DNA of 64,000 nt from Caulobacter sp. 17J80-11 (GTDB taxonomy: Bacteria > Pseudomonadota > Alphaproteobacteria > Caulobacterales > Caulobacteraceae): contig NZ_JACSJI010000020.1 in assembly GCF_014349105.1 (NCBI RefSeq), forward strand, positions 1-64,000, read 5' to 3'. Shown in pieces: positions 52,726 through 61,678 of this stretch. Both the position numbers and the translations under genes were made by a program. Every line of letters begins with the position of its first letter. Position 1 is the first letter of the stretch. The notes under the pieces are model-generated. The model ran no database searches and was not told the DNA's origin. It worked only from the letters and a program-made list of their open reading frames with translations.

Positions 52726-54203
52726 GGACGGGCCAGACGGGCCGCAATGGTCGGGGCCTGCCGCACCTCGGCGGCGATCAGCCTGAGCAGGTTCTGGAAA
52801 TGGCGAACCTGCTCGGGCTCGCCGACCATTTCCACCAGCGGGTCGTAGTCGCGCGGGATCAGGCCGTGACCGACGAAGATCGAGGTCCAGCTCGGCTCCT
52901 GGAACGCCTCGTCGTCATAGAGGGCCACGCGGCCGCGGCCGGCGAACAGCTTCAGCTTGTAGGCCAGGGTTTCGGGCGCAGGCCTGTCGCGGGCCCGATC
53001 CCAGAAGGGTTCGCCGCTGCGCCCGTTGAGCTTGTAGTGGGCGATCTGGAAATCGCGCAGGTTGCCGGCGTGCGAAGCGATCGCGGCGTTGTAGGCCTCA
53101 GTCTCGAGGGCGAAATCCGGGCCGACCGGGAACAAGGCGATCAGGTGCGAAAGCCCGACCTGGACCACGTGCATGGGCGCCGCGTCGAGCGGCTCCAGGC
53201 TGACCGCCCCCTCCCCGATCGCCACGCAGTTGCCGATCCAGGGCCGGGGCCGGAATCCGGCGCGGAACGGCGCGACCGTCGCATCGCCCTGGAGCGCCAG
53301 GCCCGACAGGGCGGCTGCGGTCTGCAGCATCTGCGCGTCGGACTGGCGGGCGTGGTCGTAAACGGCCACCACCGCCGTGCGGTCCTGCAGCGGATAAAGG
53401 CCCAGCCAGCCGGCGTCGAAGGCGGCGATCTGACTGTAGCCCGGCAAGGGGTCGAGGCGGGGGGCCGACGCGGTCAGCACGCGGTCGCAGCCGAGCCACT
53501 GACCCCAGTCCTCGACCGCGTCGCCGGGCAGCCGGCCGATTAGCGCCGCCTCGGCCCCGGTGGCGTCGACGAACAGGTCGGCCTCGACCCGCGTCCCGTC
53601 CTCCAGCACCACCGCGGCGATCCGACCGTCCGCGACGTCGGCCCCGCGAAGAGCGCCGGAGACGCAGGTCGCCCCGCTCGCGGTCGCCTTGCGGCGAAGG
53701 AGGTCCACATAGCCCCGCGCGTGGAGGTGGTAGCCGTGGGCCGGCCGCGGCAGGCCCGCCGCCGGGGCGGCGTCGGTCACCAGCCGCCCGTGGCGCGCGC
53801 CCGCCGCGCCCAGCGAAAACTCGTCGAGTTCGAGCGCCAGCCCCTTGCCGCGTCCCTTCACCCAGTACTGCAGGAAGTCGACGCTGTTCAGACCGATCGG
53901 CTGGCTGTCGTAGGCGTGCAGAAAGCCGCCCTGCCCCCCGGACCAGCCGACAAAGCGTTGCCCCAGGGCGTGGACGCCCGCCGCGGACGCCAACACTTCG
54001 CGCTCGTCCAGGCCCAGCAGACGGTGCAGGCCGCCCAGGGTGGGCAGCGCCGGACAGACGTCGGCCGGGCCCAGCAGCGACGGCAGATCGACCACCGTCA
54101 CTGCGACGCCGACGCGACCGAAGGCGCGCTGCAGGCCGAAGGCGACGGTCCAGGCGGCCGCGTCGCGTCCGACCACCGCGATTTTTTCGGGCCGGCGGCT
54201 CAT
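52722..54203 (-). CDS. Degenerate halogenase-like protein (middle of three), probable pseudo-enzyme
   Basis: 493 aa, clearly the same fold and size as its neighbours but with the signature residues lost. The FAD loop reads VVGRDAAAWTV instead of GGGTAGW. The position of the catalytic Lys, aligned on the following FxxW, is Ala79. GWQWRIPLQHR is replaced by GWLGLYPLQDR, and LEPLESTS by LEPLDAAP. The surrounding scaffold (RDFQIAHYKLNGRSGEPFW, GHGLIPRDYDPL) is conserved and the frame is intact, which points to a retained non-catalytic role, perhaps as a partner of the flanking enzymes. ATGA and GTGA overlaps join it to both. Confidence 0.82.
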   Translation of the reverse strand: MSRRPEKIAVVGRDAAAWTVAFGLQRAFGRVGVAVTVVDLPSLLGPADVCPALPTLGGLHRLLGLDEREVLASAAGVHALGQRFVGWSGGQGGFLHAYDSQPIGLNSVDFLQYWVKGRGKGLALELDEFSLGAAGARHGRLVTDAAPAAGLPRPAHGYHLHARGYVDLLRRKATASGATCVSGALRGADVADGRIAAVVLEDGTRVEADLFVDATGAEAALIGRLPGDAVEDWGQWLGCDRVLTASAPRLDPLPGYSQIAAFDAGWLGLYPLQDRTAVVAVYDHARQSDAQMLQTAAALSGLALQGDATVAPFRAGFRPRPWIGNCVAIGEGAVSLEPLDAAPMHVVQVGLSHLIALFPVGPDFALETEAYNAAIASHAGNLRDFQIAHYKLNGRSGEPFWDRARDRPAPETLAYKLKLFAGRGRVALYDDEAFQEPSWTSIFVGHGLIPRDYDPLVEMVGEPEQVRHFQNLLRLIAAEVRQAPTIAARLARP

Positions 54204-55738
54204 GCGTCGGCTCCGGCCAGGGCCGGCGCCCGCACCGCCTCGGCGCTGGCGCAATAGCTGCGCACGAAGGCGTCGTGCCCGGGCATGGCCGCCGTGCGCG
54301 CGTCGATGCGCGCGTGCAGGGTCTCCATGCGGGCGAACAGCTCGTCCAGCGGCAGGTTGTCAGCCAGCCGGTCGTAGGCCTGTGGCCGCAACCCCTGGCC
54401 GAGCAGCACCGACAGCCAGCTGGGCGGCGAGAACAGGCCGTCCTTGTACTGCGGGAGGTGGCCGCGGCGGGTGAACAGCTCGATCTTGCTGCGCAGGCTG
54501 TCCGGGACCTCCATGTCCCGGCAGTAGCGCCACAGCTCCCCATCCTCACGGGTGTTGGCGTGGTAGTGCAGGATCAGGAAGTCGCGGATCCGGTCGTACT
54601 CGTTGTCGACCAGCCGGTTGAATTCCTCGACCAGGGCCGGATCGACCGGGTTGCGCGGGAACAGCCGCAGCAGGTTCGTGATCGCGACCTGGACCAGGTA
54701 GATGCTGGTCGACTCCAGCGGCTCGAGGAAGCCGCTGGCCAGGCCCATCGCGATGCAGTTCTTGCGCCAGCAGTCGACCCGTCGGCCGGCCTTGAAGCGC
54801 AAGGGGCGCGGCTCGGCCTGGGCCTCGCCGTCGAGGTTCCGCATCAGGGTGGCGGCGGCGTCATCGTCGCTGATGAAGCTCGACGAATAGACGTAGCCGT
54901 TGCCGGTTCGGTGTTGCAGCGGGATCCGCCACTGCCAGCCGGCCTCGCGCGCGGTCGAACGGGTGAAGGGGGTGAAGCGGCCGGCGCGGTCGCAGGGGAC
55001 GGCCAGGGCGCGGTCGCAGGGCAGCCACTTGCTCCAGTCCTCGAAGCCGCTTTGCAGCGCCTGGCCGATGATCAGGCCGCGAAAGCCGGAGCAGTCGATG
55101 AACAGGTCGCCCGCGACCAGCTCGCCGGACTCCATCCGGATGGCGTCGACGTTCCCGCTCTCCGGGTGCAACACGACCTCCACCACCTTGCCTTCGGTGC
55201 GGCGCAGGCCCCTCGCCTCGGCGAAGCCGCGCAGGTAGCGGGCGTAGAGCGAGGCGTCGAAGTGGTAGGCGTAGTTGTAGGTCGCCTCGATCGCGGCCGG
55301 GTCGCGCGACGGGAATTCGAAGCGGTCGCAGCGGCTGGCGACGACCGCGTAGGAGAACGCCTCGATGTCCCAGGGCCGGCCGTTCTGCGCCGCCCGCAGC
55401 CAGTGATGATGGAAGCCGACCCCGCCCCAGGCCTGGCCGTGGGCGCCGAACGGGTGGACGTACGTCGAGCCCTTAAAGCCCCAGTCGAGGAACTCGATGC
55501 CCAGTTTGAACGTGGCGTTCGTACTGCGCATCATCTCCGCCTCGTCAATCCCGACGAGGTCGTTGAAGTCCTTCATCTGCGGCAGGGTGGCCTCGCCGAC
55601 GCCGACGATGCCGATCTCGTCGGATTCGATCAGGCGGACTCGGCAGACGTTGGGCTTCAGCACGCCGACCAGGGCCGCCGCGGTCATCCATCCGGCGGTC
55701 CCGCCGCCGACGATGACGACGTCGAGGGGCCGGGACAT
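54200..55738 (-). CDS. Flavin-dependent tryptophan halogenase family protein (first of three)
   Basis: 512 aa. FAD loop VIVGGGTAGWMTAAAL (9-23), VGVGEATLP (46-53), catalytic Lys78 in NATFKLGIEF, GWQWRIPLQHRTGNGY near 275, and LEPLESTSIYLVQ with the active-site Glu near 353. Complete for catalysis. It is about 175 nt downstream of the TonB receptor on the same strand with a terminator hairpin between, so expression of the three halogenases is probably lower than that of the receptor or driven from a separate promoter. Substrate unknown. Confidence 0.87.
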   Translation of the reverse strand: MSRPLDVVIVGGGTAGWMTAAALVGVLKPNVCRVRLIESDEIGIVGVGEATLPQMKDFNDLVGIDEAEMMRSTNATFKLGIEFLDWGFKGSTYVHPFGAHGQAWGGVGFHHHWLRAAQNGRPWDIEAFSYAVVASRCDRFEFPSRDPAAIEATYNYAYHFDASLYARYLRGFAEARGLRRTEGKVVEVVLHPESGNVDAIRMESGELVAGDLFIDCSGFRGLIIGQALQSGFEDWSKWLPCDRALAVPCDRAGRFTPFTRSTAREAGWQWRIPLQHRTGNGYVYSSSFISDDDAAATLMRNLDGEAQAEPRPLRFKAGRRVDCWRKNCIAMGLASGFLEPLESTSIYLVQVAITNLLRLFPRNPVDPALVEEFNRLVDNEYDRIRDFLILHYHANTREDGELWRYCRDMEVPDSLRSKIELFTRRGHLPQYKDGLFSPPSWLSVLLGQGLRPQAYDRLADNLPLDELFARMETLHARIDARTAAMPGHDAFVRSYCASAEAVRAPALAGADA

Positions 55739-55867
55739 CTAAGCGCCCCCGAAGCCGGACGGCCGGAACGAACTCGCTGACACGGCACTGCCCCCAAGGC
55801 GCCCACTACGCGCAACGCTGCGAAGCTTCGATCGGCGCAGAAGTGTTGTCAAAGGGAACTGAAAGAC

Positions 55868-55898
55868 GAACGCGCCGCCGGAGACCGACGACGCGTTC
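55868..55898 (-). terminator. Intrinsic terminator between TonB receptor and halogenase operon
   Basis: On the minus strand GAACGCGTCGTCGG, loop TCT, CCGGCGGCGCGTTC: 14 pairs including two G-U. It is followed by GTCTTTCAGTTCCCTTTG. It begins 15 nt after the receptor stop codon. Confidence 0.7.
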
Positions 55899-55913
55899 CT
55901 GTTCGGGACCAGC

Positions 55914-58900
55914 TCAGTACTTGAAGCGTATTCCGACGACGACGCGACGGTCGTTGCGGAACCAACCATTCGGCTTCAACAACCCGCCGTCGGCCGAGTC
56001 GGTGACCTGCTGGTGCAGCTTCGTCTCGGTGTTGAGAAGGTTGCTGCCCTGGAAGTTCAGCTCGATGTTGTCGTTGACGCGATAACGCAGCGAGGCGTCC
56101 AAATAACCGGCGTCTTCCGACCAGATCGGCAGGTAGACGCAGCAGTCGACCCCCGTGACCAGGTACTCCGAGCGCCAGTTGTAGGCGAGCCGGGCCGCCC
56201 ACGGACCCTTCTCGTACATGCCCACCAGGTTGTAGGCGTGCTCCGACAGGCCCTCGAGCTTGTCGACCTGGATGGCGGTGCCGCTGCTGCCCGGCTGCGG
56301 CGTGGCGCCCGAGCCGCCGCCCGACGCCGGCTTCAGGTTGGCGTTCGAGATGCCCTGGTTGTCGACGTAGGTGTAGTTGGCCTGGACGCCCAGGCCGTCG
56401 AACGGCGCGGGAAGGAAGTCGAAGAACCGCTGATAGGCGACTTCGAAGCCCTGCATCTCGGCCCCGTCGCCGTTCATGGGCCCGCGCGTCCGAACCGTCC
56501 GGGTGACGCCGTTGAGCGTGATCTCCTGCTCGTAGGAGCCGTACTGAATGTAGTCGTTGAACTTCTTGTAGAACAGCGCGATCGAGAACGACCCGACGTC
56601 GTTGAAGTAGTGCTCGAGCGAGATGTCGAACTGGTCCGCGGTGGTGGGCGCGAGGTAGGGGTTGTAAGCCTCGGCGGTGTAGGTCGGCGCCACGCCCACG
56701 ATGTTCCCGCCGCTGTCCTTGATCCAGCGCGGGTCGGTGGCGTCGGTCACCGGCGGCGTCGACTTGTTCACGTCGACGTAGTTCTTCAGCAGCCCGATGT
56801 CGGGCCGCGCCATGGCGCGCGAAGCCGCGAAGCGCAGCACCCAGTCGTCGGTCAGGTCGAGCTTCAGGTTGAAGCTGGGCAGCCAGTGCTCGTGCTTCAC
56901 GTCGACCGTCGTCGCCCCCCCGCCGCCGGCGGCGGCGAAAGCGATGTCGTCCGCGGACAGATAGCAGCCCAACGAACCCGGCACCGGCGACGGCGGCGGC
57001 AGCGCGACGCAGGTCGTGTCCGACGCGGTGTAGGGCGTCGGCGAGTTGATCGACCCGGTGCTGACGTTGTTGGTCTCGACGTAGCGCACGCCGATGTTGC
57101 CCGACACCCCGAGGCCGCCCCAGCGCGCGTCCGGCCCGCCGAACTTCAGCATGGCGTAGGCCGCCTTGGTGGTCTCCTCCACGTCGTTCAGTTCGGAGGC
57201 GCGGAAGCAGCCCTCGACCTCGCCCGCACGGGTGCAGATCGGCGCCCACTGGTCCTGGCCGACGCCGAGATTGGCGAAGCTCAGCGCGTCCGCCCCGTGG
57301 GCGGCCAGCGCGTCCATGTTGAAGAACACGATGTCACGGGGCGAACCGCCGAAGAAGTCGCCGCCGCCGAACCTGCGGACCTCGTAAAGACCGGTCGGAT
57401 AGCCGCCGAACGAGCCGTTGGGCGTGTGCTGGTCGATGTTGAAGAACTGATACTGGCCCGAACCCAGGTTCCAGAGGTTGACGATGTTGGCCCAGTTGAA
57501 GTTCGAGTAACGCACCGTCTGCTCGCGATTGGCGTAGCGCACGCCGACCTTCAGCGAGTCCAGCCAAGTCGTGTCGAACAGATACTGAGCGTCCGCCCGG
57601 ACCGAGAGCTGGTCGCCCTCGCTGTCCTCGCGGTGGTCCATCGCGTGATTGTAGCGATAGTTGTTCGGGTTGCTCAGGCCGCCCGGCGACAGGCTGATGT
57701 TGGTCGGGTCCAGCCACTCGACCCGCGGCCGCTCGCCGGTGGCGTCGAGCGAGAGGTTGGCGAAGGAATACTGGCCGACCTCGATGTCGTAGGAGTCGAC
57801 CTCGGAGTGGATCTTCTGCAGGTCGAAGTTCAGCTTCAGCCGATCGCTGACGTTCCACTTTAGATTGACCGAAGCGTCCTCGGTCATGTTGCGGGTGTCG
57901 GCGAAGCGGGTGACCGCGTTGAGGTCAGGCCCGCGCACCGGGTCCGCGCAGGTCGCCTGCCAGTTGTAGCAGGGGTGCAGCATCGGCTGGCCCAACGAGT
58001 TGAGCGCGATCTGCGACGACATGCTCTCGTCCACGCCCCACCAGCCGGTGTCGGTCTGCTGCTGGGTCATGACGCCGGTCATGAAGTTGCCGGCCGAGTC
58101 GAAGGTGAAGGCCGGCGAGCCGGCCGGCGGCCGCGGCGCCCACTGCGGGCGACCGCTGCTCGGCGTCACGACGTTCGAATAGACCCAGTCCACCGGCAGG
58201 GCGAACATGTCGATCGGGTAGCTGATGACCCCGCGCTCGCGCCACTCGTTTTCGTAGGTGGAGCGGTTGTACTGGCCGGTCAGCAGGAACTTGTGCTCCG
58301 GATCCTGCCACTGGGCCGCGAGGGCCGCGCCGTTGCGGGTCCGGTCGTATTCGGTGTCGCGGTAGCCCACGCTCGAGGGGATATACTTCAGGCCCGGACC
58401 GTAGAGATCCTGCAGGATCGCCATGCGGCCGTACTGGATGCCCTGGGTTTCGTTCTGCACGTTCGAATAGGCGATGTTGGCCATCACGCCGACGTCGCCG
58501 ATGCTGGTGCTCCACCGGTCGCTGTAGATGCCCACCGCCTCGGGCGTGTACTTCTCCGACACGTCGCCGTAGTTCATGGCCAGCGAGCCGCCGACCACCC
58601 GGCCGCTCGCGTCGAACGGCACGCGCGTGCGCAGGTTGACCGTGCCGGCGATGCCGCCCTCGATCATGTCCGCCGTCTGGTTCTTGTAGGTGTCCACCCC
58701 GGCCATCAGCTCGGGCGTGACGTCGCCCCAGCCCAGGCCGCGCGAGGAGTTCGCGCTGAAGCTGTCGCGGCCGTTGAACTCGTTGCGCACCTGCGGCAGG
58801 CCGCGCACGATCACGCCCGAGGGCTCGGCCGAGAAGTGCGAGGTGTCGTCGGTGGCCGAGAAGCGGTTGACGGTGACCCCGGGCACCCGCTGCAGCGCCT

Positions 58901-59165
58901 CGGCGACCGACTTGTCGGGGAAGGCGCCGATGTCGGTGGCGGTGATGGAGTCCACCACCGTGTCGGCGTCCCGCTTGATCTGCTGGGAGGTCTTCAGCGA
59001 CTGGCGCACGCCGGTCACCACCACCTCGTCGACCTCGGCGGCTTGGTCGCCGCCGGCGTCCTGGGCCAGCGCCGGAACGGCCAGGCCGACCACGACCGCG
59101 AGCACGGCGACCGAGACGCCGGAACGCAACGCGCGGCGCAACACCACGTCGTTTGACGTATTCAT
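55914..59165 (-). CDS. TonB-dependent receptor, large oligosaccharide type
   Basis: 1083 aa outer-membrane active transporter. Signal peptide SGVSVAVLAVVVGLAVPALA ending near residue 35, TonB-box-like VDEVVVTGVRQS near 46-57, plug with DIGAFPDKSVAEALQRVPGV near 77-96, and a barrel ending ..VVVGIRFKY. Paired cysteines (CYNWQATC, CTRAGEVEGC, GVDCCVYLP) lie in predicted outer loops and may form disulphides. Ribosome site GGGAGGAAG sets ATG 59165. It is divergent from the second GH97 gene, with the TGACAGCGCTGTCA operator between them, so its ligand is probably an alpha-glucan fragment or another glycan handled with GH97 and the GH87-like enzyme. Confidence 0.9.
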   Translation of the reverse strand: MNTSNDVVLRRALRSGVSVAVLAVVVGLAVPALAQDAGGDQAAEVDEVVVTGVRQSLKTSQQIKRDADTVVDSITATDIGAFPDKSVAEALQRVPGVTVNRFSATDDTSHFSAEPSGVIVRGLPQVRNEFNGRDSFSANSSRGLGWGDVTPELMAGVDTYKNQTADMIEGGIAGTVNLRTRVPFDASGRVVGGSLAMNYGDVSEKYTPEAVGIYSDRWSTSIGDVGVMANIAYSNVQNETQGIQYGRMAILQDLYGPGLKYIPSSVGYRDTEYDRTRNGAALAAQWQDPEHKFLLTGQYNRSTYENEWRERGVISYPIDMFALPVDWVYSNVVTPSSGRPQWAPRPPAGSPAFTFDSAGNFMTGVMTQQQTDTGWWGVDESMSSQIALNSLGQPMLHPCYNWQATCADPVRGPDLNAVTRFADTRNMTEDASVNLKWNVSDRLKLNFDLQKIHSEVDSYDIEVGQYSFANLSLDATGERPRVEWLDPTNISLSPGGLSNPNNYRYNHAMDHREDSEGDQLSVRADAQYLFDTTWLDSLKVGVRYANREQTVRYSNFNWANIVNLWNLGSGQYQFFNIDQHTPNGSFGGYPTGLYEVRRFGGGDFFGGSPRDIVFFNMDALAAHGADALSFANLGVGQDQWAPICTRAGEVEGCFRASELNDVEETTKAAYAMLKFGGPDARWGGLGVSGNIGVRYVETNNVSTGSINSPTPYTASDTTCVALPPPSPVPGSLGCYLSADDIAFAAAGGGGATTVDVKHEHWLPSFNLKLDLTDDWVLRFAASRAMARPDIGLLKNYVDVNKSTPPVTDATDPRWIKDSGGNIVGVAPTYTAEAYNPYLAPTTADQFDISLEHYFNDVGSFSIALFYKKFNDYIQYGSYEQEITLNGVTRTVRTRGPMNGDGAEMQGFEVAYQRFFDFLPAPFDGLGVQANYTYVDNQGISNANLKPASGGGSGATPQPGSSGTAIQVDKLEGLSEHAYNLVGMYEKGPWAARLAYNWRSEYLVTGVDCCVYLPIWSEDAGYLDASLRYRVNDNIELNFQGSNLLNTETKLHQQVTDSADGGLLKPNGWFRNDRRVVVGIRFKY

Positions 59166-59647
59166 TCGACTTCCTCCCCACGAGCCGACGCCTCTTCAGG
59201 GCGCCGTTCCCAAGTCTTCACGTCCGAGCGTGTTGCTTATTTGCTTTGCAAATGGACTAGCGGATCACTTGACGCCGCCCGCGGCGGAATGCGTCCCCCG
59301 CGCCTTCCCACGCGGCCAGCCGGACCGGCCTGGGCCGATGACAGCGCTGTCAATTCGATCCGTCGCCCTGCGCCCCCACACTCCCCGTCAACCGGCGTTA
59401 TGCGAGACTTTGATCGCCACTGCAAAGCTATTCCGCCGCCGGAGTAAAATTTCGAGGCCAAGCCGGCCCGACGTGGCATTTCCATCACGCCGCCGGCCAG
59501 CCCCGCGATCTCGGGCGACCATTCGCCTGGCCTGACCGAGTCATCGGCGAGACCCGAGCATGCGTTGACTTGCAAAGACTGTTGAGACCTAGTTCCGGCG
59601 ACGACGGCGCGCAGACGCCGGCCGGCGTCGACTTCGGGGAGCCTTCC
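59166..59647. promoter_or_regulatory. 482-bp divergent control region with operator TGACAGCGCTGTCA
   Basis: Separates the TonB receptor (-) from GH97 (+). It contains the perfect palindrome TGACAGCGCTGTCA at 59339-59352, identical to the zwf and transporter operators. There is a TTGCAA-type box TTTGCTTTGCAAA at 59240-59252 about 75 nt before the receptor start, and TTGACTTGCAAAG at 59564-59576 about 70 nt before the GH97 start. TTGACA on the minus strand overlaps the palindrome. No coding sequence seen. Confidence 0.65.
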
Positions 59648-61678
59648 ATGAACCGCCGGATCCTTCTCGCCGCCGCCGCGGCCCTGCCCTTCCTCGCCGT
59701 CGGCCCGGCGCCGGCCGCCGCCGGCTCGCGCGCCTGCGTCGACTCGCCGGACACGGCGTTGAGAGTCTGCATCGCCGTCGACGCCCGCGGACCGTCCTAT
59801 CAAGTCGTCCGCAACGGGCGGGAAGTCATCCGGCGCTCCGCTCTGGGATTGAGCCTGGAGGGGGACGGCCCGGCGCAAGTAAACCGAATCGAGCGGATCG
59901 AGCGCGCCTACGCCGACCAGACCTGGGAGCAGCCCTGGGGCGAACAGCGGCTGGTCCGCGATCGGCACAACGAGATGCGGGTGCGCCTGGCCGGGCCGGC
60001 CGGCGCGCGGCCGTACGAGGTGGTGGTGCGCGCCTTCGACGACGGTTTCGGCTTCCGCTACGACGTCCCGGCGGCCGGTCCGGTCGAGGTCCTGGACGAA
60101 GCCACCGAGTTCAACTTCGCCGGCCGCTACGACGCTTGGTGGTATCCCGCCCGCGAGCGCGAGCGCGACGAGTACCTCTACACGCGCACCGATCTCGACG
60201 CCGTCAGCCTGGCCGAAACGCCCTTCACCCTGCAGGGCGAGGGCCTTTATCTGTCGGTTCACGAGGCCGCGCTGGTCGATTACGCCAGCATGAACCTGCG
60301 GCGAACCGGTCCCGGCGCCTTCAAGGCCGACCTGATGCCCTGGTCGGACGGGGTGCGGGTGCGCCGCGACGGCGCGTTCGTCACCCCCTGGCGGGTGGTG
60401 CTGGTCGGCGAGAGCGCCGGCGCGCTGGCGGACTCGCGCCTGGTGCTGAACCTGAACGAACCCAACCGGCTGGGCGACGTCTCCTGGGTGAAGCCGACCA
60501 AGTACGTCGGCGTCTGGTGGGAGATGCACCTGAACCGCTCGACCTGGGGCGGCGGCCCCACCCACGGCGCCACCACCGCCAACGTGCGCCGCTATATCGA
60601 TTTCGCGGCCGAGAACGGCTTCGGCGGCGTGCTGGCCGAGGGCTGGAACACCGGCTGGGACGGCGACTGGATCGCCAACGGCGACAAGTTCAGCTTCACT
60701 CAGGCGCACCCCGACTTCGACCTGGCCGGGCTGGCCGACTACGCCAGGCAGCGCGGGGTTGGGCTGATCGGTCATCACGAGACCGGCGGGGCGGTCGAGA
60801 ACTACGAGCGCCAGCTGGACGCCGCTCTGGACCTTTACGCGGGCGCGGGCGTGCGGGCGGTGAAAACCGGGTACGTCAAGCCGAACGGGACCATCGTGCA
60901 CCCCGGTCCGGACGGCGCGACGCAGAGCGAATGGTTCGCCGGCCAGTACATGGTGCGCCACCACCAGAAGGTGGCCGAAGCCGCCGCGGCCCGGCACATC
61001 TCGATCGACGCCCACGAACCGGTGAAGGACACCGGACTTCGCCGCACCTGGCCCAACCTGGTCAGCCGCGAGGGCGCGCGCGGCCAGGAGTTCAACGCTT
61101 GGGGGCGGCCGACCAACCCGCCGGAGCACGTGACCATCCTGCCGTTCACGCGCCTTCTGGCCGGCCCGATGGACTACACCCCGGGAATCTTCGACCTGAC
61201 GTTCGGCAAGGCCAAGGTCGAGGAACGGGTGCAGTCCACCCTGGCCACCCAGCTGGCGCTCTACGTGGTGATCTACAGCCCGGTGCAGATGGCCGCCGAC
61301 CTGCCCGAGAACTACGCCGCCCGCCCGGACGCCTTCCAATTCATCCGCGACGTGCCGGTCGACTGGGAGACCTCGAAGACCCTGGCCGGCGAGATCGGCG
61401 ACTACGTCGTCGTCGCCCGCCGGCAGCGCGGCGGGGCCGACTGGTTCCTGGGCGCGGTGACCGACGAGACCGCCCGCAGGGTGCCGGTCACGCTCGACTT
61501 CCTCGAGCCCGGCCGACGCTACGAGGCGCAGATCTACCGGGACGGCCCGGGCGCGGACTACGTCAGCAATCCCTACGCGTTCGAGACGGCGCGCCGCGTG
61601 GTGACCGCTCACGACCGCCTGGAACTGGCGCTGGCTCCGGGCGGCGGACAGGCGATCCGCTTCCGCGCCCTGGACTGA
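59648..61678 (+). CDS. GH97 alpha-glucosidase, second copy, exported
   Basis: 676 aa. Signal peptide MNRRILLAAAAALPFLAVGP to about residue 25 (PAAAG). Same architecture as the GH97 at 29326. Base Glu residues in GHHETGG (near 378) and DAHEPVKDTG (near 458) and general acid in SREGARGQEFNAW (near 483) mark it as an inverting, calcium-dependent alpha-glucosidase rather than a retaining alpha-galactosidase. Two Cys near the mature N-terminus (RACVDS, RVCIAV) may pair. Ribosome site GGGGAG. Paired with the 55-59 kb receptor by its shared operator region. It differs enough from the first copy that a distinct linkage preference is likely. Confidence 0.9.
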   Translation: MNRRILLAAAAALPFLAVGPAPAAAGSRACVDSPDTALRVCIAVDARGPSYQVVRNGREVIRRSALGLSLEGDGPAQVNRIERIERAYADQTWEQPWGEQRLVRDRHNEMRVRLAGPAGARPYEVVVRAFDDGFGFRYDVPAAGPVEVLDEATEFNFAGRYDAWWYPARERERDEYLYTRTDLDAVSLAETPFTLQGEGLYLSVHEAALVDYASMNLRRTGPGAFKADLMPWSDGVRVRRDGAFVTPWRVVLVGESAGALADSRLVLNLNEPNRLGDVSWVKPTKYVGVWWEMHLNRSTWGGGPTHGATTANVRRYIDFAAENGFGGVLAEGWNTGWDGDWIANGDKFSFTQAHPDFDLAGLADYARQRGVGLIGHHETGGAVENYERQLDAALDLYAGAGVRAVKTGYVKPNGTIVHPGPDGATQSEWFAGQYMVRHHQKVAEAAAARHISIDAHEPVKDTGLRRTWPNLVSREGARGQEFNAWGRPTNPPEHVTILPFTRLLAGPMDYTPGIFDLTFGKAKVEERVQSTLATQLALYVVIYSPVQMAADLPENYAARPDAFQFIRDVPVDWETSKTLAGEIGDYVVVARRQRGGADWFLGAVTDETARRVPVTLDFLEPGRRYEAQIYRDGPGADYVSNPYAFETARRVVTAHDRLELALAPGGGQAIRFRALD

